A DNA stretch of 64,000 nt from Chrysemys picta bellii (Eukaryota > Chordata > Testudines > Emydidae). Shown here piece after piece: positions 22,870 to 33,206 of the stretch (position 1 is the stretch's first letter; the number at the start of each line of letters is the position of its first letter). The stretch lies in NCBI RefSeq assembly GCF_011386835.1, contig NC_088801.1:15858824-15922823 (forward strand), written 5' to 3'. The notes beneath the pieces were generated by a model. It did no database searches. It saw only the letters and a list, made by a program, of their open reading frames with translations, and was not told the origin of the DNA. A program made the position numbers and the translations under genes.

Positions 22870-23060
22870 AGCACTTCAGAAGGGACCGAGCAGGGAGATA
22901 GGCCAGAGAAGATCAACTAAACTGATTAGAGACTGATTTGGGAGGAATGATTAAAAGAACTAAATATACATATTGCAGTTTGACAAATGAAGAGTCCATA
23001 ACAGTCCATAAATATCAAATGGATGTGGACACAAAGGTGGGAGATGAATTGCTCCATCTG
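22870..23060 (+). repeat. Old CR1-like LINE fragment
   Basis: 'gccagagaagatcaactaaa', 'gggaggaatgattaaaagaa' and 'ctaaatatacatattgcag' follow the 3' region of CR1-type elements. A further piece may lie at 23840-23925 ('gggagaagtggtggaagctt'). Confidence 0.4.
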
Positions 23061-23289
23061 GAACCTGGAGATTTAGCTAGGAGTTAACATTAACAACATT
23101 AACACAGGAAAAATTTTAGACTCAGCACGACACATTCTCAGCTGATGTAAGCTGGTATAGCTCAATTGACTTTAATGGAATATGTAATACTTTCAAACCC
23201 TATTCCCAATTTGATATTGTACCCTCCTCCCGCTGCTTGTTTCTCTACTTCTGTAACCAAACAAAACCATCCCAACTGGTGCTTTGTAA

Positions 23290-23774
23290 TTACTCCCCCC
23301 CATTGGGTGCTGGTTGTTAACATAAAACAACAGTTCATCCTAAAACTGGAAATCCCCAGGCTTTTTCTACAGGGTCACCCAGTTCATTACACTCATCTAA
23401 AGGGTTTTGCTCTTTCATCTTACTATAGGTAGCTCCAGCGAAGCTTTTTCCTTTAGATGGTACAGAGAACTCCTTTCCCAGTCTCTGCTGGGGTCTCCTT
23501 GTATTTCTTTCTCCCCAGGTCTCTACGTGGTAGAGAAGGAGACTCTTTTGCAGATCAGTTCATACAACCCTCCAACTTCTCTGAGACGCTCCCTGAACTC
23601 TGGCTCCCTGAATTCAGGGGGCCCATTATATCTCCCAGCAGGTCTGGGTCTGAGTCACATGATCCCATCACATGGCCCTTGGACTCATTCTTGTCACCTG
23701 GGGAAGAGGGCTACAAATGGCACAAAGGCTGCTGTGCCCCAACCCCCTTAAAGGGCCCGCTCACTCTGTGACAG
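23290..23774 (-). repeat. Possible LTR fragment
   Basis: The right edge reads 'gcccgctcactctgtgaca', which on the minus strand would start TGTCACAGAG, and 'cccttaaagggccc' lies nearby. The opposite boundary and a target duplication were not found, so the call is tentative. The 88-114-codon frames here are not supported as genes. Confidence 0.3.
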
Positions 23775-24652
23775 AGATCACTGATTTACACCAACCGATC
23801 TGGCCCAAAGTCAGGAAAAGTTGAATACAAGTAAGTTGAACTAGGTGACGCAATAGGCTCCTGGGAGAAGTGGTGGAAGCTTCTTTCATTTGTGACTTTT
23901 AGAATGCAACAGGACAAAGCAGTTAAAAGGTGAAAAGAAAAGGAAAACGAAAAGAAGGATTTGATTCAGCCCCTTTATTTATTTTACACACACGCAAATC
24001 TTCATTCATTTTTGTGTCATTACTTGGAGTAAAATGTTAGTGATATTCATTCCTACTACAGAGTGAAACATTTAATCTGATTTCATGGCGTTAAATGACA
24101 GGACAATAGACCCCAGTCTATTCCATACCAGTTTGTTTGAAACATATTAAGCAGTAAACCAGCACCCAAAATTAAAAAAAAAAGGATTGTTTCTCGATAA
24201 ACATAGAGTTATCTTGCCAGACTACTTCATGAAACTGCTGTTATGCCAAGGATGCTCCAATAAGTCCTCTGGGCTTTTACTCTTCAAGGCTTTCTAGCAA
24301 CTATATTTTTAGTTAGCTGTTCCTTCTGTAACAACAAAATATAACTTATTAAAATTGCTAGGACTTTGAAGAGAAACAATGAAAGCTTTTATATTGGTAA
24401 TCAGTTTTGCCTCCCATGTTGTAAAATATTTTAATATCACACAGGACATGGCAGGAGATGAAATCTTCACTATCACAAAATGTTTCAATACCTTTGAAAT
24501 TTCATAGAAGAACTTTACTTTGAACTGAATAGCCAAACATGAATTTTAATTTTATTTGAACAACTGGTAATAGACATTTAATGCGGTCTCAGTTAACAAC
24601 ACAGTCCACAAACTGCAGGAAATTTGTACATAAAAAAAAAGAAGGCATTTTT

Positions 24653-25080
24653 TTAAAAATCAAACTGTTTGAATGATAGCCTTCTGTTGCTTGAGCCATC
24701 CTCTGGAGTGGAGTGGCTGGCTGCCTGGAGCCTTCTCCCCCCCCCCACCCCCTGCATTCTTGGGCGTCTGGGTGAGGAGGCTATGGAACATGGTGAGGAG
24801 GGTAGGGGGTGATACAGTGGATACAGTGGATGCAGCGGGGGTCTGTGCTCTTGTTGGCTTTCCTGCAGCTCCAACAGATGCTTCATCATGTCCGTTTGCT
24901 CCCCCATTAGCCTCAGCATCGCGTCCTGCCTCCGCTCTTCGCGCTAATTTAATTCTTTCCTGGCCTCTGCCACTGAATGCCTCCATGCATTCAGCTGTGC
25001 CCTATCAGTGCGGGAGGACTGCATGAGCTTGGAAAACATGTCATCGCGAGTGCGGTTTTTTTCGCCTTCTAATCTGCGAT
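24653..25080 (-). pseudogene. Harbinger Myb-like accessory protein, C-terminal part, broken
   Basis: The minus-strand frame reads RRLEGEKNRTRDDMFSKLM..., then LLELQESQQEHRPPL and a Pro/Ser-rich tail ending NRRLSFKQFDF. This is the coiled-coil and tail of the second protein of vertebrate Harbinger transposons, which works with the transposase in DNA binding and nuclear import. A TAG stop at 24944-24946 interrupts it just before RREDAML-like sequence (REERRQDAML). The Myb/SANT domain itself is missing, lost at the deletion near 25085-25130. Confidence 0.75.
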
Positions 25081-25098
25081 AACCTCAGGGACGGAAAT

Positions 25099-25136
25099 GA
25101 TAGAGGGAGCGTAGAAACATTCTACGTTCTATCATT
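25099..25136. repeat. Small imperfect inverted repeat at the deletion junction
   Basis: 'aatgataga...gtagaa' is followed three bases later by 'ttctacgttctatcatt', its imperfect reverse complement. It sits exactly where the Myb-like gene stops and the right-end sequence begins. Confidence 0.5.
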
Positions 25137-25524
25137 CTGGGGGGACTGCAGGGTCACTTGTGCTGCTGAGTTTGCCATGCTGATCAAACAGGAAATGAAT
25201 TCAAAAGTTCCCGGGGCTTTTCCTGTGTACCTGGCTAGTTCATCGGAGATCAAAGTGCTGTCCAGAGTGGTCACAATGGAGCACTCTGGGATAGCTCCTG
25301 GAGGCCAATTCCATCGATTTGCATCTGCACTACCCCAAATTCGACCCAGCAAAGTTGATTTTAGCGCTACTCCCCTCGCCGGGGAGGAGTACAGAAGTCA
25401 ATTTTAAGAGCCCTTTAGGTCGACAGAACAGGGTTGGTTGTGTGGACTGCATTGTTGCATTCGTTTTTAAATCAACCTAACGTGGCTAAATTAGACCTAA
25501 CCCCGTAGTGTAGACCAGGCCTTA

Positions 25525-26690
25525 CAGTATTAAATAAAATACAGTACTGTAGTATTTCCTATATATGACATGGTATTTCCTATATTTATAAAAAGGTATG
25601 CAGAATGTAGTATGAAATTTAAAAGGTATACTGTGGTAAGGTATTTATACCATGCCCTGGTAAATGTTAACTATAAGTCTATCCACTGTGCATTTGGATG
25701 ACAGGACAATATATTAATTGGGATATAGACTGGATGGTGGAAAAGGTTGATAATGGAATGTGAAAAAATTTCCTGTCTAATCCACTGCTTCAAGTGACAC
25801 TCAGGTTGGTAGTAACTGAAAGTTGATACCATCAATTGGCCTATATGAAATAAACTGGTGGCCTTGGAGAAGTGAAGGCAATCTATTCTGAAACATATCC
25901 ATCCTATAGCTATCTTGCAAATAACTGTATGAGTTAAGTGTCTATGGCTTTCACTACCTTTCATGAGAACTAAATTAAAAGGACTGCTGACATTGAACGA
26001 TTTAAAAAAAACCTCTTTTGTATGATATAGATGTTTCTAATTTTAAAATAGTTAAGAATTGTTTTCCCATGGATGATGCATCAGGTGCAAGAAATTCAGT
26101 CAGCAGGTGTGGCCCGAAATTAGCAAGATAGAGAAGCATGTGCCTAACACTCAGCCCATCAACTACAATGGGACTGCTCATGTGATTAAATTTAGACATC
26201 TTTAGTAAAATTGTGGCCCCACTGAAGTTAATGGGAGTGTTGCTTCAGACTTCTGAGGAGCCATGATTTCCCCCATATGTCTAGCACAACAAAACATTAT
26301 GTTATTTACAAGGATTTTTTAAAAAATGTGCTGTTGATGTACAAGCAAAAATATTAATGTTGTTATTAATGTAAACCAACGTAGGCAATTTGCTGTTCAC
26401 ACACTGAATTATTTAACCAGCTCCTAGAAAAATAGCAGGTGTCTCAGTCTGACTTATGAGAAAAAATAAATTAAATGAGCTTCAATACTCCTCAAGAATT
26501 AGTACACAAGCAGAATTATACACAATTTTTATTAAAAAAATGATTGATGTTATTGCTGGTATCTTTTTATGAGCCTAATATTTCGAGTAATTTCTTTTGA
26601 ACATGGAATTCTTAAAGTCAAAGGAGGAGATTTTTTTAAAGGCAAGATGGCTGTTTGGCACCTAACTCACATTGACTTTCAATTAGAGAG
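25525..26690. other. Intronic stretch, one palindromic relic
   Basis: No gene seen. At about 26120-26240 'agaagcatgtgcctaacact' and 'caatgggactgctcatgtg' resemble the palindromic family also seen at 61940-62057. Confidence 0.4.
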
Positions 26691-26757
26691 ACAAGGTGGG
26701 TGAGATCTCTAATATTCTGAGACTGACACAGCTACAACTACACTACATACAGCAGTG
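26688..26757 (-). mobile_element. Head-plus-tail copy of a second hammerhead-type repeat
   Basis: On the minus strand it begins GTATGTAGTGTAGTTGTAGC, continues 'tgtgtcagtctcagaata' and jumps to 'ctcacccaccttgtctctct'. The fuller turtle repeat, as I remember it, has a CTGAAGA-stem-GAAAGC core in between, which this copy lacks. It shares the 'gtagc.gtgt' head motif with the copy at 10014-10218. Confidence 0.5.
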
Positions 26758-26794
26758 GAAGATACTGACTTTCAGTGGAGGCTAACAGCCTAAC

Positions 26795-26973
26795 AGGCTG
26801 CAGGGACGTGCTGGCTGCTGCTTCCCGCAGCTCCCATTGGTCAGGAACTGCGAACTGCGGCCACTGGGAGCTGTGGGGGGCTGTGCCTGCGGATGGTCAA
26901 CGTGAACAAAATGTCTCGCAGCCCACCAGTAGATTACCCTGATGGGCCACGTGCCGAAGATTGCCGACCCCTG
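26795..26973 (-). mobile_element. hAT-type MITE fragment
   Basis: It ends 'attgccgacccctg', the reverse complement of a hAT terminus (CAGGGGTCGGCAA). Inside are 'cccattggtcaggaactgcg' and 'cccaccagtagattaccctg', typical of this GC-rich family. The other terminus is not present. Confidence 0.65.
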
Positions 26974-28409
26974 ATCTAGGCAATTCATTTAATTTGAAAT
27001 AAAATGTGATTGAACTGCAGTTTTAGAAAAAGAAAATCAGGGTAAAGCTGAAGAAAAGCATTCTTTTTTTTTGCAAGCTAGCAACTGTTCTTCAGTAGTA
27101 TGAGCATCTGGTGGTAATTAGATTACTTGCTATCCACGTTTGTTAATTATGAGAACTGCAAAAGGAGTGAGAATAGAGTTGATTCAGTAAAACTGCTGGT
27201 GCAATGTGTAAGTAACGCAAGTAGAGCTTCTCAATACACGATTCATATAGTATTAGAATTATGGAGCCAAATTCCTCCTACTGACTTTTACTGAGAGATG
27301 CACTTAAATAATAACTTCAGCTTCAAATAGTTTAGGCCATTTGTCTTTTGTTCTGCATTCCAATTCCTTGTCCCTTTGACCAACATTACTGTTTTTAAGA
27401 ACATAAGAACAGCCATGCTGGGTCAAACTAAAGGTCCTTCTAGCCCAGTATCCTGTCTTCCAACAATGGCCAATGCCAGGTGCCCCAGAGAGAATGAACA
27501 GAATAGGTAATCATCAAGTGATCCATCCTCTGTCACCCATTCCCAGCTTCTGGCAAACAGAGGCTAGGGACACCATCCCTGTCCATCCTGGCTAATAGTC
27601 ATTGATGGATCTATCCTCCATGAACTTATCTAGTTCTTTTCTGAACCCTGTTATAGTTTTGGCCTTCACAATATCCTCTGGCAAGGAGTTCCACAGTTGA
27701 CTGTGCGTTGTGTGAAAAAATACTTCCTTTTGTTTGTTTTAAACCTGCTGCCTATTAATTTCATTTGATGACCCCTAGCACTTGTGTTATGAGAAGGAGT
27801 AAATAACACTTCCTTATTTACCTTCTCTACAGAGTCATGATTTTATAGACTTGTATCATACCCTCCCTCAGTCGTCTCTTTTCCAAGCTGAAAAGTCCCA
27901 GTCTTATTCATCTCTCTTCATATGTAAAACGTTCCATACCCCTATATCTTTTTAAGAGATGGGGTGACCACATCTGCATGCAGTATTCAAGATGTGGGTG
28001 TACCATGGATTTATATAGAGGCAATATGATATTTTCTGTCTTATTATCTATCCCTAATGATGCCCATCATTCTGTTTACTTTTTGAACTGCCGCTGCACA
28101 TTGAGTGGATGTTGATAGAGAACTATCCGCAATGGCCTTGTCGTCCTTGAGTGCTCCTTTAGCATCTCGTCCAGAGGCCCCACTGGTTGTTTAGCAGGCC
28201 TCCTGCTTCTAATGTACTTTAAAAAAAATTGCTATTACTTTTTAAGACTTTGGCTAGCTGTTCTTCAAATTATTTTTTGGCCTTCCTAATTATATTTTTA
28301 CACTTCATTTGCCAGATTTTATGCTTCTTTCTATTTTCCTCCCTAGGATTTAACTTCCACTTTTTAAAGGATGCCTTCTTGTCTCTCACTGCTTCTTTTA
28401 CTTTGTTGT

Positions 28410-28847
28410 TTAGCCGCAGTGGCACTTTTTTGGTTCTCTTACTATGTTTTTTAATGGAGGTATATATTCAAGTCGGGCCTCTATTATGGTGTCTTTAAAA
28501 AGTTTCCATGCAGCCCGCAGGGATTTTACTTTTGGCACCGTACCTTTTAATTTCCGTTTAACTAACTTCCTCATTTTTGTATAGTCCCCCTTTCTGAAAT
28601 TAAAGCTACAGTGTTGGGTCACTGTGTTGTTTTCCCCCCACATGTGTTTGTGGACTTTCAGATAGTGATGATGTATGGGCTGCTGTGGTGTTTTCCCTGC
28701 CACAGGGATATTAAATTTAATTACATTATGGTCATTATTACCAAGCGGTCCAGCTATATTCACCTCTTGGACCAAACCCTGTGCTCCACTTAGAACTAAA
28801 TCAAGAACCGCCTCTCCTCTTGTGGGGTCTAGAACTAGCTGCTCCAA
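28410..28847 (-). pseudogene. CR1 ORF2 remnant: C-terminal endonuclease and linker
   Basis: The 145-codon frame has RGEAVLDLVL, then PLGNNDHNVIKF, which is the last motif of the APE-type endonuclease with its catalytic Asp-His pair kept. After it comes CSFNFRKGDYTKMRKLV, the CR1 linker. In the full enzyme this domain nicks the target DNA to start reverse transcription. Earlier catalytic residues are missing through deletion. Confidence 0.85.
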
Positions 28848-29233
28848 GAATTTTGTACCCTGGTATTACTGTGTCCCGTTGATTATCCTCATTCCACCGA
28901 ATTTCTGTGATGCCCATTATATCAATATCCTCATTTAATACGAGGCACTCTAGTTCACCCATCTTATTATTTAGACTTTTAGCATTTGTATATAAGCACT
29001 TTAATAACTTGTCACTTTTTAGCTGTCTGCCATTACATGATGTAATTGAATGAGACTCTTTTTACATTTTACTGTTTCTTATCAGATCCTACCTGTATTT
29101 TATCATCTTCAGCATCTCTATCTTCTCTCCTCCTTACTAGAACATAGAGAATCTCCATTAATAGATCCTCCCTTAAGGGATGTCTCTGTCTGAACCACGT
29201 GCTCTTCTGCACCTGTCGGCTTTCCCTCAGCCC

Positions 29234-29425
29234 TTAGTTTAAAAACTGCTCTATGACCTTTTTAATTTTAAGTGCCAGCAATCTGGTTCCATATTGGTTT
29301 AGGTGGATCCCATCCTTCCTGTATAGGCTCTCCCTTCCCCCAAAGTTTTCCCAGTTCCTAATAAATTTAAATCCCTCCTCCCTACACCGTTGTTTCATTC
29401 CATTGAGGTCCTGCAGTTCTTCCAA
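29234..29425 (-). pseudogene. CR1 ORF1 remnant: C-terminal SGNH esterase
   Basis: This 63-codon frame ends with YRKDGIHLNQYGTRLLALKI followed by a stop. The D-G-x-H-L-N block is the Asp/His part of the catalytic triad of the SGNH-hydrolase (esterase) domain found in ORF1 of CR1 elements. The Ser and Gly motifs lie in the missing N-terminal part. The esterase is known from the family; its role in retrotransposition is not settled. Confidence 0.8.
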
Positions 29426-29525
29426 ACTGGCCCTGCATGTGGAACTGGTTGCATTTCAGAGAATGCTAACATGGAGGTCCTGGACTTCAATTTCTTACCT
29501 CGTAGCCTAAATTTGGTCTTTCAGT

Positions 29526-30790
29526 CTTCTAGCTTTGTTTATGTATACATCATAATACACACACGGTATCATTTTATCATTTAAATAGAAATTTCATTTA
29601 TAACTTTATAAATGTTCAACGGTTGACAGTTTATTTATGTTTAGGGTTTGTTTGTTTTTAAGAAACTTCAAACCAGCTTTTTATGTGTCTTCACAGTTTT
29701 GCACCTACAAATAACTGCAACAGCAATACATTGTAGGTGCATATATTGGCATATAGACAAAGGATAGGTGGGAAAGTCTTACTGTATAGAAGGTAACAGA
29801 TCAGTGGTAGATAGTTTTGGGAGCAGAGCCGATCAGATTATTTTTTGATTAATACTGTTTATTACAAATGGAGTTTCCACTATTTGTGCACTGATCCTGA
29901 ATTCTGAAATAAGGATGCTAGGCCAACATGGAAAGTAAATACATACCAAGTTAATACAGAAATCAGTATCAAACTCCTAGAGCGTATTATACATTCTCTT
30001 CAAACTTTTAAAAGATAGTCTCAATTTGGGCTACAGTCCAAAGTTAAATCTAAACTTACCAAGCATGCTGCTAACATGTTTTTACCTCCCTAGCAACTGT
30101 CTTCACATCATCAGATAATTTATTGTTTGCTAAAGCACTATACCATTCAAAGACTAAGCAAAAAGGGTCAAATACCTTGCCAATCAGGCTATAGTGCCCT
30201 TGACTGCTGCATACTTTAAGATGGAATTGGGATGGATACAAATTTGGACTACAGAATTGTTATATTACAAAACTATTTGACTTTTTTCACTTAGATATTA
30301 TGAATTACTAAAATATTATAATATTTGTCTATTTATTTTCCTTCTTATATATGTTATGGGCTAGATTCTCAGCTGGTGTAACTTAATTTCAATGGACTGA
30401 TGCCATTTAAATTGAACAGAGAATGTGAACATATATTATACATATAACAAAGATATAGAAATTACATTTTATAGAAAGAGAAGAGTTCACTATTAAAAAA
30501 AAAACTTGGGGTTTTTGGTTGCTTTTGTCTCTTCTTTTGTTTGTCCCTAAAAACGGGAGAATTCTCTATCAGATTCAGACCATAAACATCAGATTCATGT
30601 TGTAATGCTAAAGTGCAAATATCAACATGTAGACAAACACTGGGAAACATTTCATTGCCCAAACATCAACCAGTTATGGCAATCACAAGAATCATTATTA
30701 AATAAAATAGAAGCAGCTCTGTTTTCTTAATTTGTTGTGTAGAGAATTCATCCATTGAGAAACTCTCAAATGTACCTTTTCAACCACTTC

Positions 30791-30831
<41 letters not shown>

Positions 30832-31046
30832 ACCGTGTCTTCGTCTTTTTTTCCAGTGAAAAGAAAAAGAAAAAAACTTCAGTCCATTTGACGGGACATA
30901 ATTTGGTCAATACAATGTATAACAGAAAAGCCAAGATTTCTATAACGCATGGGCATGCCTTCCTTTTAAATGAATGTTCTGTAGAATGTGTTATGCATTA
31001 TATACTAGGAGAGTCAAACAGTTATATCAAGATCAATAGAATCTAT
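29526..31046. other. Intronic stretch with long poly-A tract
   Basis: No gene. At about 30360-30425 'ctagattctcagctggtgta' is a relic of the palindromic repeat family. The poly-A tract at 30794-30828 is listed separately. Confidence 0.45.
30794..30828 (+). repeat. Poly-A tract, 35 bp
   Basis: An uninterrupted run of A follows 'cacttcatt'. I see no retroelement body upstream and no target duplication, so it may be a microsatellite or the remains of a tail. Confidence 0.9.
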
Positions 31047-31398
31047 TGGTATGTCTACACTACGAAATTAGGTCGATTTTGTAGAAGTCGATTTTATACA
31101 GTCAATTGTGTATGTCCCCACTAAGCACATTAAGTCGGGGGAGTGTGTCCTCACTACCGTTGCTAGCATCGACTCACGGAGTGGTGCACTGTGGGAAGCT
31201 ATCCCACAGTTCCCGCAGTCTCCGCTGCCCATTGGATTTCTGGGTTAAGCTCCCAATGCCTGATGGGGCAAAAACATTGTCGTGGGTGGTTTTGGGTACA
31301 TGTTGTCAATCGCCCCTCCCTCCATGAAAGTAAATGTAGACAATCATTTTGTGCCTTTTTTCCTGGGTTATCCATGCAGATACCATAGCACGGCAAGC

Positions 31399-32915
31399 AT
31401 GGAGCCCGCTCAGCTCACCACTGCTATTGCGATCATTGTAAACACCTCACGCATTATACTGCAGTATGTGCAGAACCTGGCTAAGAGACGGCAGCATGAG
31501 GATGATTGTGAGGAGGACATGGACACAGATATTCCTGAAAGCACAGGATGTGGCAATTGGGACATCATGGCAACAGTGGGGCTGGTTGATACAGTGGAAC
31601 GCCGATTCTGGGCCCGACAAACAAGCACAGACTGGTGGGACCGCATAGTGTTTCAGGTATGGGATGATTCCCAGTGGCTGCAAAACTTTCGCATGCGTAA
31701 GGCCACTTTCCTGGAACTCTGTGAGTTGCTTACCCCGACCCTGAAGCACAGGAATACCAAGATTAGAGCTACTCTGACAGTTGAGAAGCAAGTGGAGATA
31801 GCCCTGTGGAAGCTTGCAATGCCTGATTGATTTCTGACTGACCGGTAGCAATTTGGGGTGGGCAAATCTACTGTGAGGACTGCTGTGATTCAAGTAGCCA
31901 ATGCAATCACTAAAAAGCAACAGAGGGTCCTGTGGCACCTTTAAGACTAACAGAAGTATTGGAGCATAAGCTTTCATGGGTGAATGCCCCATGAAGTGGG
32001 CATTCACCCACAAAAGCTTATGCTCCAATACTTCTGTTAGTCTTAAAGGTGCCACAGGACCCTCTGTTGCTTTTTACAGATTCAGACTAACACAGCTACC
32101 CCTCTGATACTTGACACAATGCATTCACTGACATTCTGCTATCAAGGGTAGTGACTCTGGGAAATGTGCAAGTCATAATGGATGGATTTGCTGCAATGGG
32201 TTTCCCTAACTGTGGTGGGGTGATACATGGAACGCATATCCCTATGTTGGCACCGGACCAGCTTGCCAACCAGCACATAAACTGCAAGGGGTATTTCTCA
32301 ATGGTGCTGCAAGCACTGGTGGATCACAAGGGACGTTTTACTGACATCAACGTGGGACGGCCGGGAAAGGTGCATGACACTCGAATCTTTAGGAACTCCA
32401 GGCTGTTTGAGCAGCTGCAAGAAGGGACTTACTTCCCAGACCAGAAAATTACTGTTGGGGATGTTGAAATGCCAATAGTTATCCTTTGAGACCCAGCCTA
32501 CCCCTTGCTCCCATGGCTCATGAAGCCATACACAGGCAGCCTGGACAGTAGTAAGGAGCCGTTCAACTATAGGCTGATCAAGTGCAGAATGGTGATAGAA
32601 TGTGCCTTTGGACATTTAAAAGCTCGCTGGCGCTGTTTGCTGACTAGGTTAGACCTCAGCGCAACCAATATTCCCATTGTTATTACTGCTTGCTGTGTGC
32701 TCCATAATATCTGTGAGAGTAAGGGGGAGACATTTATGGCGGGGTGGGAGGTTGAGGCAAATTGCCTGGCTGCCAATTTTGAACAGCCGGACACCAGGGT
32801 GATTAGAAGAGCACAGGTAGGCGCGCTGCTCATCAGAGAGGCTTTGAAAACCAGTTTCATGACTGGTCAGGCTATGGTGTGTTTCTCCTTGATACAAACC
32901 CACCCTCTTTGTTGA
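31399..32915 (+). pseudogene. Harbinger transposase (DDE_Tnp_4 type), inactivated
   Basis: ATG at 31399 (MEPAQLTTAI) was chosen because Harbinger-type similarity starts there. The first part runs to a TGA at 31828, where the frame is lost near LWKLAMPD. After the insertion at 31912-32116 the frame resumes with LGNVQVIMDGFAAMGFPNCG. GGVIHGTHIP replaces the usual I-D-G-T-H, so the first catalytic Asp is His. KGRFTDINVGRPGKVHD and FNYRLIKCRMVIECAFGHLK match the family; the latter holds the catalytic Glu. A TGA at 32487-32489 replaces the Gly before DPAYPLLPWL, which holds the second Asp. In active elements this enzyme cuts and joins at the terminal repeats. Confidence 0.88.
31912..32116 (-). mobile_element. 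Fold-back retroelement inserted in the Harbinger transposase gene
   Basis: The 13-bp flanks are CAATGCAATCACT (31899-31911) and CAATGCATTCACT (32117-32129), one mismatch apart. Removing the insert restores continuous Harbinger sequence. The structure equals the copy at 10014-10218: minus-strand head, antisense arm and sense arm. The core is damaged: GAAAGCTTATGC remains on the minus strand but CTGAAGA is lost, and on plus GAAA has become AAAA. It carries no reading frame. Confidence 0.8.
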
Positions 32916-33089
32916 TTTTAATTCCCTGTAAGCCAACCACTCCCCCCCCTTTGATCACTGCTGGCAAAGGAAATAATGTCACTATTGTTTTGAAACCATG
33001 CATTCTTTGTTCATTAATTAAAAAAAGGGAGATAACTGATAAGGTAGCCCAGGTTAGGTAGGGTGAGATGGGGGACGAGGACAAGGTAA

Positions 33090-33206
33090 CCGACATCAAC
33101 ATGGGATGGCCGGGAAAGGTGCATGACACTCGAATCTTTAGGAACTCCAGGCTGTTTGAGCAGCTGCAAGAAGGGACTTACTTCCCAGACCAAAAAATTA
33201 CTGTTG
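33090..33206 (+). repeat. Second copy of a 117-bp transposase segment
   Basis: This matches 32341-32457 with four differences, all transitions. It begins 'ccgacatcaacatgggatgg' and ends 'aaattactgttg'. It would encode DINMGWPGKVHD, with Trp where the main copy has Arg; family members I recall have Trp. It lies beyond the end of the transposase frame. Confidence 0.85.

Larger units (their letters stand above)
24560..25521 (-). mobile_element. PIF/Harbinger element, right part with internal deletion
   Basis: The right end GTAGTGTAGACCAGGCC (to 25521) is a Harbinger terminus followed by TTA, a usual 3-bp target. Positions 25130-25521 are homologous to the right end of the larger copy at 33370-33750 (both contain 'ctactcccctcgcc' and 'ggaggagtacagaagtc'). 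To the left lies the Myb-like accessory gene on the minus strand. The transposase gene and the left terminus are missing, and the left edge is approximate. Confidence 0.8.
27394..29525 (-). mobile_element. CR1 LINE with ORF1 and ORF2 remnants, internally deleted
   Basis: On the minus strand the order is ORF1 3' end (esterase), start of ORF2, end of the endonuclease and linker, then a jump at about 28137 to the CR1 3' end. Most of the endonuclease N-terminus (junction near 28855) and the whole catalytic RT core are missing. The 3' UTR at 27394-28135 matches the copy at 2957-3519. This is the longest CR1 in the window and one of few places where ORF1 sequence survives. Confidence 0.85.

Noticed and set aside
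30794..30828. Poly-A tract as the tail of a processed retrogene.
   Set aside because: No coding similarity upstream on either strand and no flanking duplication.
31447..32055. 202-codon minus-strand frame, the longest in the window.
   Set aside because: It is antisense to the Harbinger transposase and runs into the fold-back insertion; it is a shadow of the real frame.
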